A stretch of 13,033 bases of DNA from Chitinophagaceae bacterium UBA3961 (GTDB taxonomy: Bacteria > Bacteroidota > Bacteroidia > Chitinophagales > Chitinophagaceae). The notes below the pieces were generated by a model. The model searched no databases. It was not told the DNA's origin and saw nothing but the letters and a program-made list of their open reading frames with translations. This document shows, in pieces, positions 5,653 to 12,974 of the stretch. The stretch lies in the NCBI GenBank assembly GCA_002385265.1, contig DGDD01000055.1, positions 1-13,033 on the forward strand. The letters are read 5' to 3'. The stretch's first letter is position 1. Every line of letters starts with the position of its first letter. The translations under genes and the position numbers were made by a program.

Positions 5653-6759
5653 ATGGCAAAACAAGTTTCTAAGAAAGGTGTGGTGACACCTAAATCCCTC
5701 GAATTCCTAAAAAATTACATCAATAATGCGTCTCCCGTTGGTTTTGAAACTTGGGGACAAAAACTCTGGATCAATTACCTAAAACCTTTTGTAGACACTC
5801 ACTATGTTGATCCTTACGGAACAGCAGTAGGAGTAATCAACCCCGATCATCCTTTCAAGATTGTAATAGAAGCACATGCCGATGAAATCAGTTGGTTTGT
5901 AAACTACATCACAGCCGACGGTTTGATCTATTTGAAAAGAAATGGTGGCGTAGACCATCAAACAGCACCGGCTAGCCGCGTATTCATTCATGGTAAGAAA
6001 GGCGCTGTAAAAGCAGTGTTTGGATGGCCCGCTATTCATACCCGCATTGGAACACCCGATGCAAAAGAAGCACAGCCAAGAACCGATAACTTGTGGTTAG
6101 ATTGTGGTGCTCGTTCTAAAAAAGAAGTAGAAGAACTTGGTGTACATGTAGGCGCAGTAGTTACCTATCAAGATGGATTTGATGAACTTGCCAATGGAAA
6201 CTATGTGGGTCGTGCGTTCGACAACCGTGTTGGTGGATTCATGATCGCTGAAGTAGCGCGTTTGATCAAAGAAAATAAAAAGAAACTTCCCTTTGGATTG
6301 TATGTGGTAAATGCCGTGCAAGAAGAAATTGGATTGAGAGGTGCTGAAATGATTGCGCGTCGTATTAAACCCAATATTGCTATTGTAACAGACGTAACTC
6401 ACGATACTTCTACCCCATTGATCAATAAAAATATTGAAGGTGATGTAAAAACCGGACAAGGACCTTCTTTGGCCTACGCTCCTGCTGTTCACAATAAACT
6501 ATTAGGATTGGTAGAAGAAGTAGCGAAGAAGCATGAAATCCCTGTTCAGTGGAGAGCCCTAAGCAGAAGTACCGGTACAGACACCGATTCATTCGCCTAT
6601 GCGAACGACGGCTGCCCTTCGGTATTGATTTCCATTCCACTTCGTTACATGCACACTACGGTTGAAATGATTCACAAAGATGATATTGACAATACCATTA
6701 AGTTGATGTACGAAACTTTGTTAACTTTAAGTCCTAAAACAAACCTCAGCTACCTGTGA
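5653..6759 (+). CDS. M42 family zinc aminopeptidase (glutamyl aminopeptidase / FrvX type)
   Basis: The 368-residue protein has the complete di-zinc site of MEROPS family M42. AHADEI supplies His75 and Asp77. RAFDNRVGG supplies the bridging Asp190. AVQEEIGLRGA supplies the general base Glu224 and ligand Glu225. TDVTH supplies Asp247, and RYMHTTVE supplies His334. These enzymes remove N-terminal residues from short peptides, usually in the cytoplasm as large tetrahedral oligomers; no signal peptide is seen here. GYP-like conserved segments such as RTDNLWLDCGA (143-153) and STGTDTDSFAY (306-316) also fit. ATG 5653 is chosen over a TTG at 5617 because the latter lies inside the previous gene and upstream of the promoter. 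The stop overlaps the GTG start of the next gene. Length is normal for the family. Confidence 0.93.
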   Translation: MAKQVSKKGVVTPKSLEFLKNYINNASPVGFETWGQKLWINYLKPFVDTHYVDPYGTAVGVINPDHPFKIVIEAHADEISWFVNYITADGLIYLKRNGGVDHQTAPASRVFIHGKKGAVKAVFGWPAIHTRIGTPDAKEAQPRTDNLWLDCGARSKKEVEELGVHVGAVVTYQDGFDELANGNYVGRAFDNRVGGFMIAEVARLIKENKKKLPFGLYVVNAVQEEIGLRGAEMIARRIKPNIAIVTDVTHDTSTPLINKNIEGDVKTGQGPSLAYAPAVHNKLLGLVEEVAKKHEIPVQWRALSRSTGTDTDSFAYANDGCPSVLISIPLRYMHTTVEMIHKDDIDNTIKLMYETLLTLSPKTNLSYL

Positions 6760-6941
6760 ATTTAAATCCCATCTTATTATACGTTGATCCGGGTAGCGGA
6801 AGCTACCTGGTTCAAGTAATTATTGCTGCCGTTTTAGGAGCGCTTTTCTATTTTAAAAACCTCTGGTTGCAGATCAAAGTGTTTTTCTTCAGACCGAAGA
6901 AAAATGAGCCACCGGTGAAGAACGATGCCCCCAATGACTAA
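6756..6941 (+). CDS. 61-residue membrane protein with N-terminal DPGSGS motif
   Basis: GTG start at 6756-6758 overlaps the TGA of the peptidase gene (GTGA), and its own TAA at 6939-6941 lies within the next gene, so translation is probably coupled on both sides. The product begins with the motif YVDPGSGSYLVQ (9-20), followed by one membrane helix at about 18-36 and a basic, then hydrophilic, tail (RPKKNEPPVKNDAPND). I recall similar tiny 'DPGSGS/DPGTGS plus helix' proteins next to methyltransferase and alkaline-phosphatase-family genes in other bacteria, but no function is known to me. The tail is probably cytoplasmic by the positive-inside rule. A role as a partner or membrane anchor for the two following proteins is inference. 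Confidence 0.8.
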   Translation: MNLNPILLYVDPGSGSYLVQVIIAAVLGALFYFKNLWLQIKVFFFRPKKNEPPVKNDAPND

Positions 6942-8286
6942 GCTCCCTGCGCATCCTGCTTCTTTTCGCGACAACAGCGGTTTTGTTTTCGCTGAAAATG
7001 GAACACTGTATCGGCAAGTCAATAACAATTACAAGTCTCATTATGAACTGTTGCTACAATCAGGCTTGTACGAAAAACTTATAGAAGAAAAAGTATTGGT
7101 AGCGCACGAAGAAGTATCGACTCCTATTGCCGATGCCGACATGCACTACAAAACACTACGCCCTGAACTTGTTCCATTTATCAGCTATCCCTATGAATGG
7201 AGTTTTGATCAATTGAAAGATGCGGCTTTGTTAACTCTTTCAATTAACAAAACAGCCATTGAACACGGCATGATTTTGAAAGATGCCACTGCATACAATG
7301 TGTCATTCAAAAAAGGTCGACCAATTTTCATTGATACCTTAAGTTTCGAAACTTATAATCCTGAACTTCCTTGGATCGCTTATCGTCAGTTTTGTCAGCA
7401 TTTTCTTTACCCTTTATTTCTAGAGCATTATTGTAAAATACCGGCCATTCAATTATTGAGTGTACACTTAGAAGGAATCACTGCGGCTTTTGCGGCACCA
7501 TTGATGCCATGGAAAGCAAAATGGAATTTGGGAGTACGCTTGCATCTATTGTTGCAGCAATCGGTAAGTGCCAATGGAAAGGGTCGCACCATTCAATTCT
7601 CAAAGCAAAAGATGCTTCAATTGCTTTCGCATTTAGAATCGGTAGTGCGCTCGCTTAAAGCCGGATATCCCGAACAAACCACTTGGAATAATTATTACGA
7701 AGAAACCATTTTAGGAAAAGACTACCTGCATGCAAAAGCAGCCATTATGAAAAACTGGCTGAGTTCGTTTTCAGGTAAAACCATCGTAGACTTTGGTGCA
7801 AATGATGGCTATTTTTCTCAATTGGCAGCTTCCTATTGTGAAGAAGTAATTGCGGCCGATTTCGATGCCAGTTGCATCAATAGGGCCTATCTTCAACACC
7901 ATCCCAATATTTACCCAATTGTTTTGGATCTCACAAACCCTAGTCCAGCCATTGGGTTCAACAACGAAGAACGTTCAAAACTTTCAGATCGAGTAAAACC
8001 CCAATTGAGTTTTGCCTTGGCCTTGGTGCATCATCTTGCCATTGCAAAAAATATTCCTTTAGCATCCATTGCAGGTTTTTTTCATTCTTTTGAAGGAGAT
8101 CTAATAATTGAATGGGTACCCAAAAGCGATGAAAAAGTAAAACAATTGCTCTCCAATCGTGAAGACATCTTCGATCTATATACGCAAGACCAATTTGAAC
8201 TGCAGTTTGCCAACTACTACACCATCGAAAAATCAGCCCTCGTTCCCGGAACGGATCGTATTTTATACTCTTTGAAAAGAAAATAG
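6925..8286 (+). CDS. Class I SAM-dependent methyltransferase with kinase-like N-terminal motifs
   Basis: The 453-residue protein (450 if ATG 6934 is used) has two parts. The C-terminal part (about 280-453) is a Rossmann methyltransferase. Motif I is IVDFGANDGYFSQ (287-299), the acidic post-I residue is in AADFD (310-314), and a 'LALVHHLA' stretch (365-372) and LIIEWVPKSD (393-402) follow. The N-terminal part (about 20-200) contains LKDATAYNVSF with Asp120 and Asn125, then PIFIDTLSFE with Asp137. This spacing resembles the HxDxxxxN and DFG/ID elements of aminoglycoside-phosphotransferase-like kinases. No glycine-rich ATP loop is obvious. The acceptor is unknown; neighbours suggest an envelope lipid or glycan. 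It overlaps the small membrane protein gene by 8-17 nt, and the next gene starts 3 nt after its stop. Confidence 0.85.
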   Translation: MPPMTKLPAHPASFRDNSGFVFAENGTLYRQVNNNYKSHYELLLQSGLYEKLIEEKVLVAHEEVSTPIADADMHYKTLRPELVPFISYPYEWSFDQLKDAALLTLSINKTAIEHGMILKDATAYNVSFKKGRPIFIDTLSFETYNPELPWIAYRQFCQHFLYPLFLEHYCKIPAIQLLSVHLEGITAAFAAPLMPWKAKWNLGVRLHLLLQQSVSANGKGRTIQFSKQKMLQLLSHLESVVRSLKAGYPEQTTWNNYYEETILGKDYLHAKAAIMKNWLSSFSGKTIVDFGANDGYFSQLAASYCEEVIAADFDASCINRAYLQHHPNIYPIVLDLTNPSPAIGFNNEERSKLSDRVKPQLSFALALVHHLAIAKNIPLASIAGFFHSFEGDLIIEWVPKSDEKVKQLLSNREDIFDLYTQDQFELQFANYYTIEKSALVPGTDRILYSLKRK

Positions 8287-8289
8287 CAC

Positions 8290-9792
8290 ATGCTCGGCTT
8301 CATCAAAAAATATCCGCTGTATCTTTTTTTATTACCTGTATTCTTTGTGCTGCATGGATTTGTAGAGAACTGGGGCTTCATTGATCCTTACGAGGCATTA
8401 CTATTGCTGGGTTCTTATTTGGGAATGGCTCTTGTAATTACCTTGTTCTCCTATATCTTTTTTAAGAGTTGGACCAAAGCATCGTTGGTTACCACTTTCT
8501 GGATGTCTTTCTTTTTCTTTTTTGGAGCCATTCATGAATTCTTGAAAACCACTCCGGCGCTTGCTTTCTTAAGCAGGTATAGCATTCTGCTTGGCACTGC
8601 CCTGGTTTTGTTGATCCTCCTGTTCATCTTTTTAAAAAGAACCTCTAAGCCTTTCAATAAGTTTAGTGTTTATTTGAATGCCTTGTTCTTGATCTACATT
8701 TTAACCGACACCGGAATAGGCATTTACAAATCAATCACTCAAAAAGACGAAGGACTCTCCGTTTATACATTCACACAAGAGAATAAACAAAAACCCTGCG
8801 ACACCTGCGCCAAACCCAATATCTACTTTTTATTATTCGACGAATACGCCGGTTCAACTTCGTTAAAAGAAGAATACAATTTCGATAACGACTTAGACAG
8901 CTTCCTAATTCAACAAGAATTCCAGATACAACGCCACAGCAATTCTAATTATAATTTCACTCCGTTCTCGATGTCGTCGATCCTCAACATGAGTTATATC
9001 GATGGCATTAAAAACATCAACCGTATTTCTGCAGAGGACTATTCGAATACTACTCTGTTGATAAGAGACAATGAAGTGATCAAGTACTTAGACATGCAGG
9101 GATATGAGATCATTAATTATTCTGTGTTTGATTTAGCCGGAAACCCCTCGATGGTGGAACAAAGCTTTCTTCCATTAAAAACAAAATTGATTTCCGACAG
9201 AACTTTGTTTGCACAAATGAACAAGGACATTGGGTGGTTATTGATGACGAAGATCCCATTCAAATGGTTCGACAAAAATTACTACTTCCGTCATCGTGAC
9301 AACAATATTGAGTTTCACGAAAAAATCACTGCTCTCTCAGAATCGCATCCGAAAAAGCCATTCTTTGTTTACGGTCATTTTTATATGCCACACTCTCCTT
9401 ATTTCTACAATAAAAAAGGGGAATTAAAATCGCAGGAATTGGTAATGACGGAGTATAAATCGAACCCGGCTCCTGCCTATCTTGAATACTTAATATACAC
9501 GAACACGAAGATAAAATCGTTGCTTGCATCGATTCGAAAAAACGATCCGAAAGCCGTAGTGATTCTGATGAGTGATCATGGTTATAGAAACCGTGAATTG
9601 CAAAACAAGAAAGCATTTTTCCGCAATTTGAATGCAGTTTATTTTCCTGATCATCAAACAAGTATGTTTTATGACTCCATAACGGGTGTTAATCAATTCC
9701 GCTTAGTGTTCAATAAAATGTTCAACGCGAATTACCCGTTATTGAAGGATAGTAGTTATTTTTTGGTGGATAAGAAGGGAGATGGGAATTAA
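8290..9792 (+). CDS. Membrane-anchored alkaline-phosphatase-superfamily transferase (sulfatase / LTA-synthase-like)
   Basis: The 500-residue protein has about five N-terminal membrane helices (approx. 7-24, 37-58, 66-84, 98-116, 126-146) and then a periplasmic catalytic domain. KPNIYFLLFDEYAG (175-188) supplies the first metal site, Asp184/Glu185. YNFTPFSMSS (221-230) holds the probable Thr224 nucleophile. GHFYMPHSPY has a candidate His368. LMSDHGYRN supplies Asp429/His430. This is the layout of sulfatase-domain transferases such as phosphoethanolamine or phosphoglycerol transferases. A CxxC (Cys170, Cys173) stands just before the catalytic domain. The substrate is unknown. The gene starts 3 nt after the methyltransferase stop and is the last of the run. 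The final residues GDGN and TAA (9790-9792) lie at the edge of repeat block 3. Confidence 0.87.
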   Translation: MLGFIKKYPLYLFLLPVFFVLHGFVENWGFIDPYEALLLLGSYLGMALVITLFSYIFFKSWTKASLVTTFWMSFFFFFGAIHEFLKTTPALAFLSRYSILLGTALVLLILLFIFLKRTSKPFNKFSVYLNALFLIYILTDTGIGIYKSITQKDEGLSVYTFTQENKQKPCDTCAKPNIYFLLFDEYAGSTSLKEEYNFDNDLDSFLIQQEFQIQRHSNSNYNFTPFSMSSILNMSYIDGIKNINRISAEDYSNTTLLIRDNEVIKYLDMQGYEIINYSVFDLAGNPSMVEQSFLPLKTKLISDRTLFAQMNKDIGWLLMTKIPFKWFDKNYYFRHRDNNIEFHEKITALSESHPKKPFFVYGHFYMPHSPYFYNKKGELKSQELVMTEYKSNPAPAYLEYLIYTNTKIKSLLASIRKNDPKAVVILMSDHGYRNRELQNKKAFFRNLNAVYFPDHQTSMFYDSITGVNQFRLVFNKMFNANYPLLKDSSYFLVDKKGDGN

Positions 9793-10219
9793 GAATTAAG
9801 AATTGAAACAGCCGGGGCACAAAGGGTTTGTCCTTCTGAAGTTCTTTTTTGACTACGGAATACCAGATTAACCCCCGTTTTTAATCACTCTGATTATTTT
9901 TTTTAACGCAGCGGCGCAGCGTCCTTCGACTGGGCCTTCGGCCCGCTAAGGACAAGCTCGCAGCGATTTTCGTTGCGAACCTTTGCGCACTTAGTTACTT
10001 TGCGGTAGAGTAAACTGATTGAAAATTTTTACGACCGAAAATTAACCTGAGAATTCGCATTTTTTTGACCAAAGGATACACAAATCAATACGGATTTAGA
10101 CAATTTAGCCCTTGATATTCAATCAACCTGACTGCCGGCTGTTCAATTATTAATTATTACTTATTAATTATTAATTACCCCGGCCGTTTCATTATTAATT
10201 ATTAATTGTTAATTATAAA
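9786..10219 (+). repeat. Intergenic mosaic repeat block 3, bounded by inverted C modules
   Basis: A reverse-oriented C module (9786-9815: AATTAAGAATTAAG then GAAACAGCCGG) overlaps the stop of the sulfatase-like gene. Then come a degenerate D-like segment (about 9846-9896), a G module (9905-9977) interrupted by a REP-like hairpin, an A-like segment with CTTTGCG and ACTTTGCGG (9978-10010), and a full D module (10061-10133, starting TTTTTTGACCAAAGGATAC). Two direct C modules (10135-10180 and 10181-10219) end the block. Unlike blocks 1 and 2 it lies between two genes on the same strand and ends about 17 nt before the bioB -7 box. No gene is seen within it. Confidence 0.85.
9921..9953 (+). repeat. 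REP-like 33-nt imperfect palindrome, copy 2
   Basis: The outer stem GTCCTT (9921-9926)/AAGGAC (9948-9953) encloses an inner GGGCC-TTC-GGCCC hairpin (9932-9944). It is the same length as, and clearly homologous to, the minus-strand copy at 3090-3122. Compensating differences strengthen both stems here. It lies within a GCAGCG-rich module that is uninterrupted in blocks 1 and 4. Confidence 0.78.
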
Positions 10220-10235
10220 TTTCCACCCGCTCTCT

Positions 10236-10243
10236 TATCTTTG
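10236..10243 (+). promoter_or_regulatory. bioB -7 promoter element (TAtcTTTG), start codon 4 nt downstream
   Basis: TATCTTTG is an exact TAnnTTTG match ending 4 nt before the ATG at 10248. Given the usual distance from this box to the transcription start, the mRNA probably begins at or next to the start codon, that is, leaderless. The nearest TTG (10206-10208) is 27 nt upstream, longer than the usual spacing and inside repeat module C, so the -33 element is uncertain. Confidence 0.6.
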
Positions 10244-10247
10244 CGGC

Positions 10248-11228
10248 ATGAGAAACAATTGGACCATCGAAGAAATTAAAGATATTTATAATAAGCCTTT
10301 ATTAGAACTTGTATACGAAGCCGCTACTGTTCATAGAAACAATCAACAAACAGCAGAAGTACAAGTATGTACGTTGTTGTCTATTAAAACAGGTGGTTGT
10401 AGTGAGGACTGCGCCTATTGCCCTCAAGCCGCTCGCTATCATACAGATGTAACTGTACAACCTTTAATGCAGAAAGATACCGTTCTTGAATATGCGAAAA
10501 AAGCTAAAGAAGCCGGTTCTACACGTTTTTGTATGGGAGCAGCATGGAGAGAAGTGAGAGATAACCGCGATTTTGATCGTGTGTTAGACATGGTAAAAGG
10601 GGTGAATGAATTGGGAATGGAAGTATGTTGCACTTTAGGCATGCTCACAGAATCGCAAGCGCAAAAATTAGCCGATGCCGGCTTGTATGCTTACAATCAC
10701 AATCTTGATACATCCAACGAATATTACGGTGAGATCATCACAACAAGAACCTATGATGATCGATTGAAAACACTCGACAATGTGAGAAAAGCCGGGGTAT
10801 CAGTATGCTGCGGGGGTATTATTGGTTTGGGTGAAACACACGAAGACAGAATTAAAATGCTTCATACATTAGCTACACTGCCCGAGCATCCTGAAAGTGT
10901 ACCGGTAAATGCCTTGGTTCCTGTTGATGGAACACCTTTGGCGAATAACCAACGAGTAGACGTTTGGGATATGGTAAGAATGATTGCCACAGCTCGCATA
11001 TTAATGCCTAAAGCAATGGTCCGTTTGAGTGCAGGAAGAACGGCGATGAACCTAGCTGAGCAGGCTTTGTGTTTTATGGCTGGAGCGAATTCAATATTTG
11101 CCGGTGAGAAATTATTAACTACACCTAACCCTAGTTTTGAAGAAGACCAAGCGATGTTCCAATTGTTGGGATTAACCCCTCGCGAGGCTTTCAAATTAGA
11201 AAAAGAAATGGCTTCCTTGGTTTCCTAG
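10248..11228 (+). CDS. bioB: Biotin synthase
   Basis: The 326-residue radical-SAM enzyme inserts sulfur into dethiobiotin, the last step of biotin synthesis, in the cytoplasm. [12 protein letters not shown] gives Cys51, Cys55 and Cys58 for the SAM-binding [4Fe-4S] cluster. Candidate ligands of the auxiliary [2Fe-2S] cluster are Cys95 (TRFCMGAAW), Cys127 or 128, Cys187 or 188, and an Arg in VRLSAGR (258-264). [12 protein letters not shown] (149-160), [12 protein letters not shown] and [17 protein letters not shown] are standard BioB segments. Length is typical. ATG 10248 is chosen because family homology begins there; a TTG 14 codons upstream lies inside a repeat and before the -7 box. No other bio genes are in the window, so bioB stands alone. 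Its 3' end overlaps the convergent response regulator gene by 4 nt. Confidence 0.96.
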   Translation: MRNNWTIEEIKDIYNKPLLELVYEAATVHRNNQQTAEVQVCTLLSIKTGGCSEDCAYCPQAARYHTDVTVQPLMQKDTVLEYAKKAKEAGSTRFCMGAAWREVRDNRDFDRVLDMVKGVNELGMEVCCTLGMLTESQAQKLADAGLYAYNHNLDTSNEYYGEIITTRTYDDRLKTLDNVRKAGVSVCCGGIIGLGETHEDRIKMLHTLATLPEHPESVPVNALVPVDGTPLANNQRVDVWDMVRMIATARILMPKAMVRLSAGRTAMNLAEQALCFMAGANSIFAGEKLLTTPNPSFEEDQAMFQLLGLTPREAFKLEKEMASLVS

Positions 11229-11235
11229 GAAGCCA
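11198..11235 (-). terminator. Intrinsic terminator for the response regulator gene, inside the bioB 3' end
   Basis: TGGCTTCC (11209-11216) pairs with GGAAGCCA (11228-11235) around an 11-nt loop. On the minus strand the hairpin is followed by TTTCTTTTTCTAA (11196-11208 complement), a good U-tract. On the plus strand there is no T-run after the stem, so it would act mainly in the minus direction. The stem includes the stop codons of both convergent genes. Confidence 0.6.
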
Positions 11236-11635
11236 CATCATAGCCGGGAATTTCACGGCAGATATATGTTTTTCCTTCCATTACTTGGTTGATAGCGTGT
11301 ATCATTTCCTCGCTGGAAGAGTTTTTGGTAACATATGCATTGGCTCCTGCGCTCATGATTGCGTTTACATGGGCCAGGTCGGAATGCACTGAAACTCCAA
11401 TAATCTTAATAGTAGTATTAAACTCACGAATGGCACGGGTTGCTTCCACTCCATTCATAGGTTCCATCGTGATGTCCATCATCATTACATCGGGCTTAGA
11501 TTCAGCTGCGGTGGATACGGCTTGTTCACCACTCTCACATACAGCGATTACTTCTATACGCTCATCTCGGCTTAGTAATAATTTCCAAGCCTCGCGAACG
11601 AGCCGATGATCATCTACAATAACCAATCGTATCAT
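11225..11635 (-). CDS. Receiver-only response regulator (NarL-type REC domain without HTH)
   Basis: The 136-residue protein is a single receiver domain. Asp8 and Asp9 (VIVDDH) form the acidic pocket, Asp54 ([12 protein letters not shown]) is the phosphorylation site, Ser82 (GVSVHS) the switch residue and Lys104 (VTKNSS) the conserved lysine. The sequence is closest in look to NarL/FixJ-type regulators, which normally continue into a LuxR-type helix-turn-helix; here the protein stops about 15 residues after the receiver. No HTH remnant follows, because the DNA beyond is intact bioB on the other strand. It may work by protein contact or as a phosphate sink. No histidine kinase is nearby. It lies 92 nt downstream of porQ on the same strand and may be read through from it; no clear promoter is seen in the gap. 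Confidence 0.88.
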   Translation of the reverse strand: MIRLVIVDDHRLVREAWKLLLSRDERIEVIAVCESGEQAVSTAAESKPDVMMMDITMEPMNGVEATRAIREFNTTIKIIGVSVHSDLAHVNAIMSAGANAYVTKNSSSEEMIHAINQVMEGKTYICREIPGYDVAS

Positions 11636-11727
11636 TTGCGTTCAATTACAAGGTTGCTATATCTCTATAAACAGATGGTTGTCAGAGGTGTTGCGTTGCA
11701 TCAATGTCTAGGTAAATTTTCGGTCTC

Positions 11728-12747
11728 TTACCTTTTTGTCTTCTTAATTGTGAAATCAGCGTAAGTAAAAAGGACGCCAAAGTGGTTGATTGCTACATTA
11801 CTTTGGTAATTGGTTCGGGAGTACTGTATGTTTAACTTCTTTAATATCAGGCCTATACCCAAAGAAAATCCATTTAAACCATTTCCCCCTCTGCCAATAT
11901 TCAGTTCCTTACGACGAAGATAGTTATAACCCGCACTAATTTCAATTTTATCTCCCAAAAATATTTGTGTTCCTAAACTAAAATGTCGCATGAAATTATC
12001 CATGATTCCATTTACACTACTGGGCGCAATATCCGAACTGTCGAGCCTAAACCGATGTATTTGTTGAGCGTTTAGGAAGAATTTAATCGGAGCGTTCAAC
12101 AATTTTTTAGATACCCCCATTTTTATGTCAAATGGCAATTCGGTGGCATTGGTTCCTTGATACGGCTTCAAAACTGCACCCATATTCTGTAAAGCAAAAC
12201 CAACTTGCCAACCATGTGCAGTATCAGTGTAAGTCAGCCCGGCGTCCATCCCTAAACCCGCTGCACGGTAAAAGCCATATGATGAATGTAGTATCTTCAT
12301 ACTCAATCCATAACGCCATTTATTCGCGTACGATCGGGAAGCCGACAACTGAACCACATAATCATTCGGATGTATTTCTCCATATATAGTACCCGCTGCA
12401 TCAGTAGATGTAATCGTTCCGTACCTAAAATAATGAATGCCAATACCAAATACCGTTTCCAATTTGGGACTGTAGAGGGCTGAACTTAGTTGATAGGTGT
12501 TGATGCCTGCAGGAAAAACTTGAAAGGAGCTGTTGATCCATTGATGTTGAGAAGGATGTAACAAGGCCGGATTCTGAAACAGGCCGTCCACATCTTTTGA
12601 GTCGCCTACAACCGAGTAGCCACCCAAAGCGGTAATTCGAGGAGATGCAGGGGTTTTTGCAAATGAAAAATTAGAATTACCTCCCAATGTTTGGGATATA
12701 CTTACCTGAACACAACAGGTTAATATGAAGGTAACAACCAATCTCAC
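11728..12747 (-). CDS. porQ: Type IX secretion system protein PorQ
   Basis: The 339-residue outer-membrane beta-barrel protein has a signal peptide (about 1-18, ending VSISQ). The mature start GGNSNFSF, then RITALGGYSVV, DVDGLFQNPALL (52-63), YFRYGTI, AGTIYGEIHPNDYVVQLS and ELPFDIKMGVSKKLLNAPIKF follow the PorQ pattern order. Aromatic-ended strands recur to the C terminus (FTYADFTIKK). PorQ is part of the type IX attachment complex that processes and anchors C-terminal-domain cargo at the surface. PorV is the main alternative, but length and motif order favour PorQ. The start is a GTG at 12745-12747; an in-frame TGA lies two codons upstream, so no earlier start is possible. Other por genes are not in the window. 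Confidence 0.85.
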   Translation of the reverse strand: MRLVVTFILTCCVQVSISQTLGGNSNFSFAKTPASPRITALGGYSVVGDSKDVDGLFQNPALLHPSQHQWINSSFQVFPAGINTYQLSSALYSPKLETVFGIGIHYFRYGTITSTDAAGTIYGEIHPNDYVVQLSASRSYANKWRYGLSMKILHSSYGFYRAAGLGMDAGLTYTDTAHGWQVGFALQNMGAVLKPYQGTNATELPFDIKMGVSKKLLNAPIKFFLNAQQIHRFRLDSSDIAPSSVNGIMDNFMRHFSLGTQIFLGDKIEISAGYNYLRRKELNIGRGGNGLNGFSLGIGLILKKLNIQYSRTNYQSNVAINHFGVLFTYADFTIKKTKR

Positions 12748-12751
12748 CTTT

Positions 12752-12759
12752 CAAAAATA
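12752..12759 (-). promoter_or_regulatory. porQ -7 promoter element (TAttTTTG), GTG start 4 nt downstream
   Basis: On the minus strand TATTTTTG matches TAnnTTTG and ends 4 nt before the GTG start, the same spacing as at bioB. This suggests a leaderless transcript. No TTG lies at the normal -33 distance; the nearest useful one is 27 nt upstream, next to the hairpin at 12788-12819. Confidence 0.5.
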
Positions 12760-12781
12760 AGCCAATCCACCGAACTGCCAT

Positions 12782-12819
12782 AAAAACAAGATCCCCTGCC
12801 TGCTCTGACAGAGGATCTT
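12782..12819 (-). terminator. Hairpin with U-tract upstream of porQ; possible terminator or leader structure
   Basis: AAGATCC (12788-12794) pairs with GGATCTT (12813-12819). The stem can extend by CTG/CAG past one mismatch. On the minus strand the stem is followed by GTTTTTATGG, giving a terminator-like U-tract that would insulate porQ from transcription entering from the right. On the plus strand it is followed by only a weak T-run (TTTCTT) and then a purine/AC-rich stretch up to an ATG at 12843, so it could instead be a structured 5' leader. Confidence 0.45.
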
Positions 12820-12842
12820 TCTTAACCCTTAAAACAACCAAC

Positions 12843-12974
12843 ATGAAAATTCAATACATAAATAACACGGCACTCGTTGTATTGTTCAGAATTATTTTAA
12901 ATATTTTATTCACCGCAAAGTCCGCGAAGTTCGCGAAGAGGTCGCAAAGCCTCTCATCTTCACGTATCCTTTAA
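12843..12974 (+). pseudogene. Doubtful 43-codon ORF, possible gene start truncated by repeat block 4
   Basis: ATG 12843 opens a 43-codon frame. The first 23 residues (MKIQYINNTALVVLFRIILN, then ILF) are hydrophobic like a signal peptide. The rest (TAKSAKFAKRS and on) is simply the translation of repeat module A. The upstream stretch, hairpin then AACCCTTAAAACAACCAAC before the ATG, looks like a genuine gene leader. One reading is the start of a lost exported protein gene whose body was replaced by repeats. It may equally be non-coding. Confidence 0.2.

Noticed and set aside
10206..10247. Upstream TTG start for bioB
   Set aside because: It would begin inside repeat module C and upstream of the -7 box; BioB homology starts at ATG 10248.
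10862..11194. 110-residue minus-strand frame as the missing HTH of the response regulator
   Set aside because: It is the antisense of bioB in another frame and shows no LuxR-type helix-turn-helix residues.
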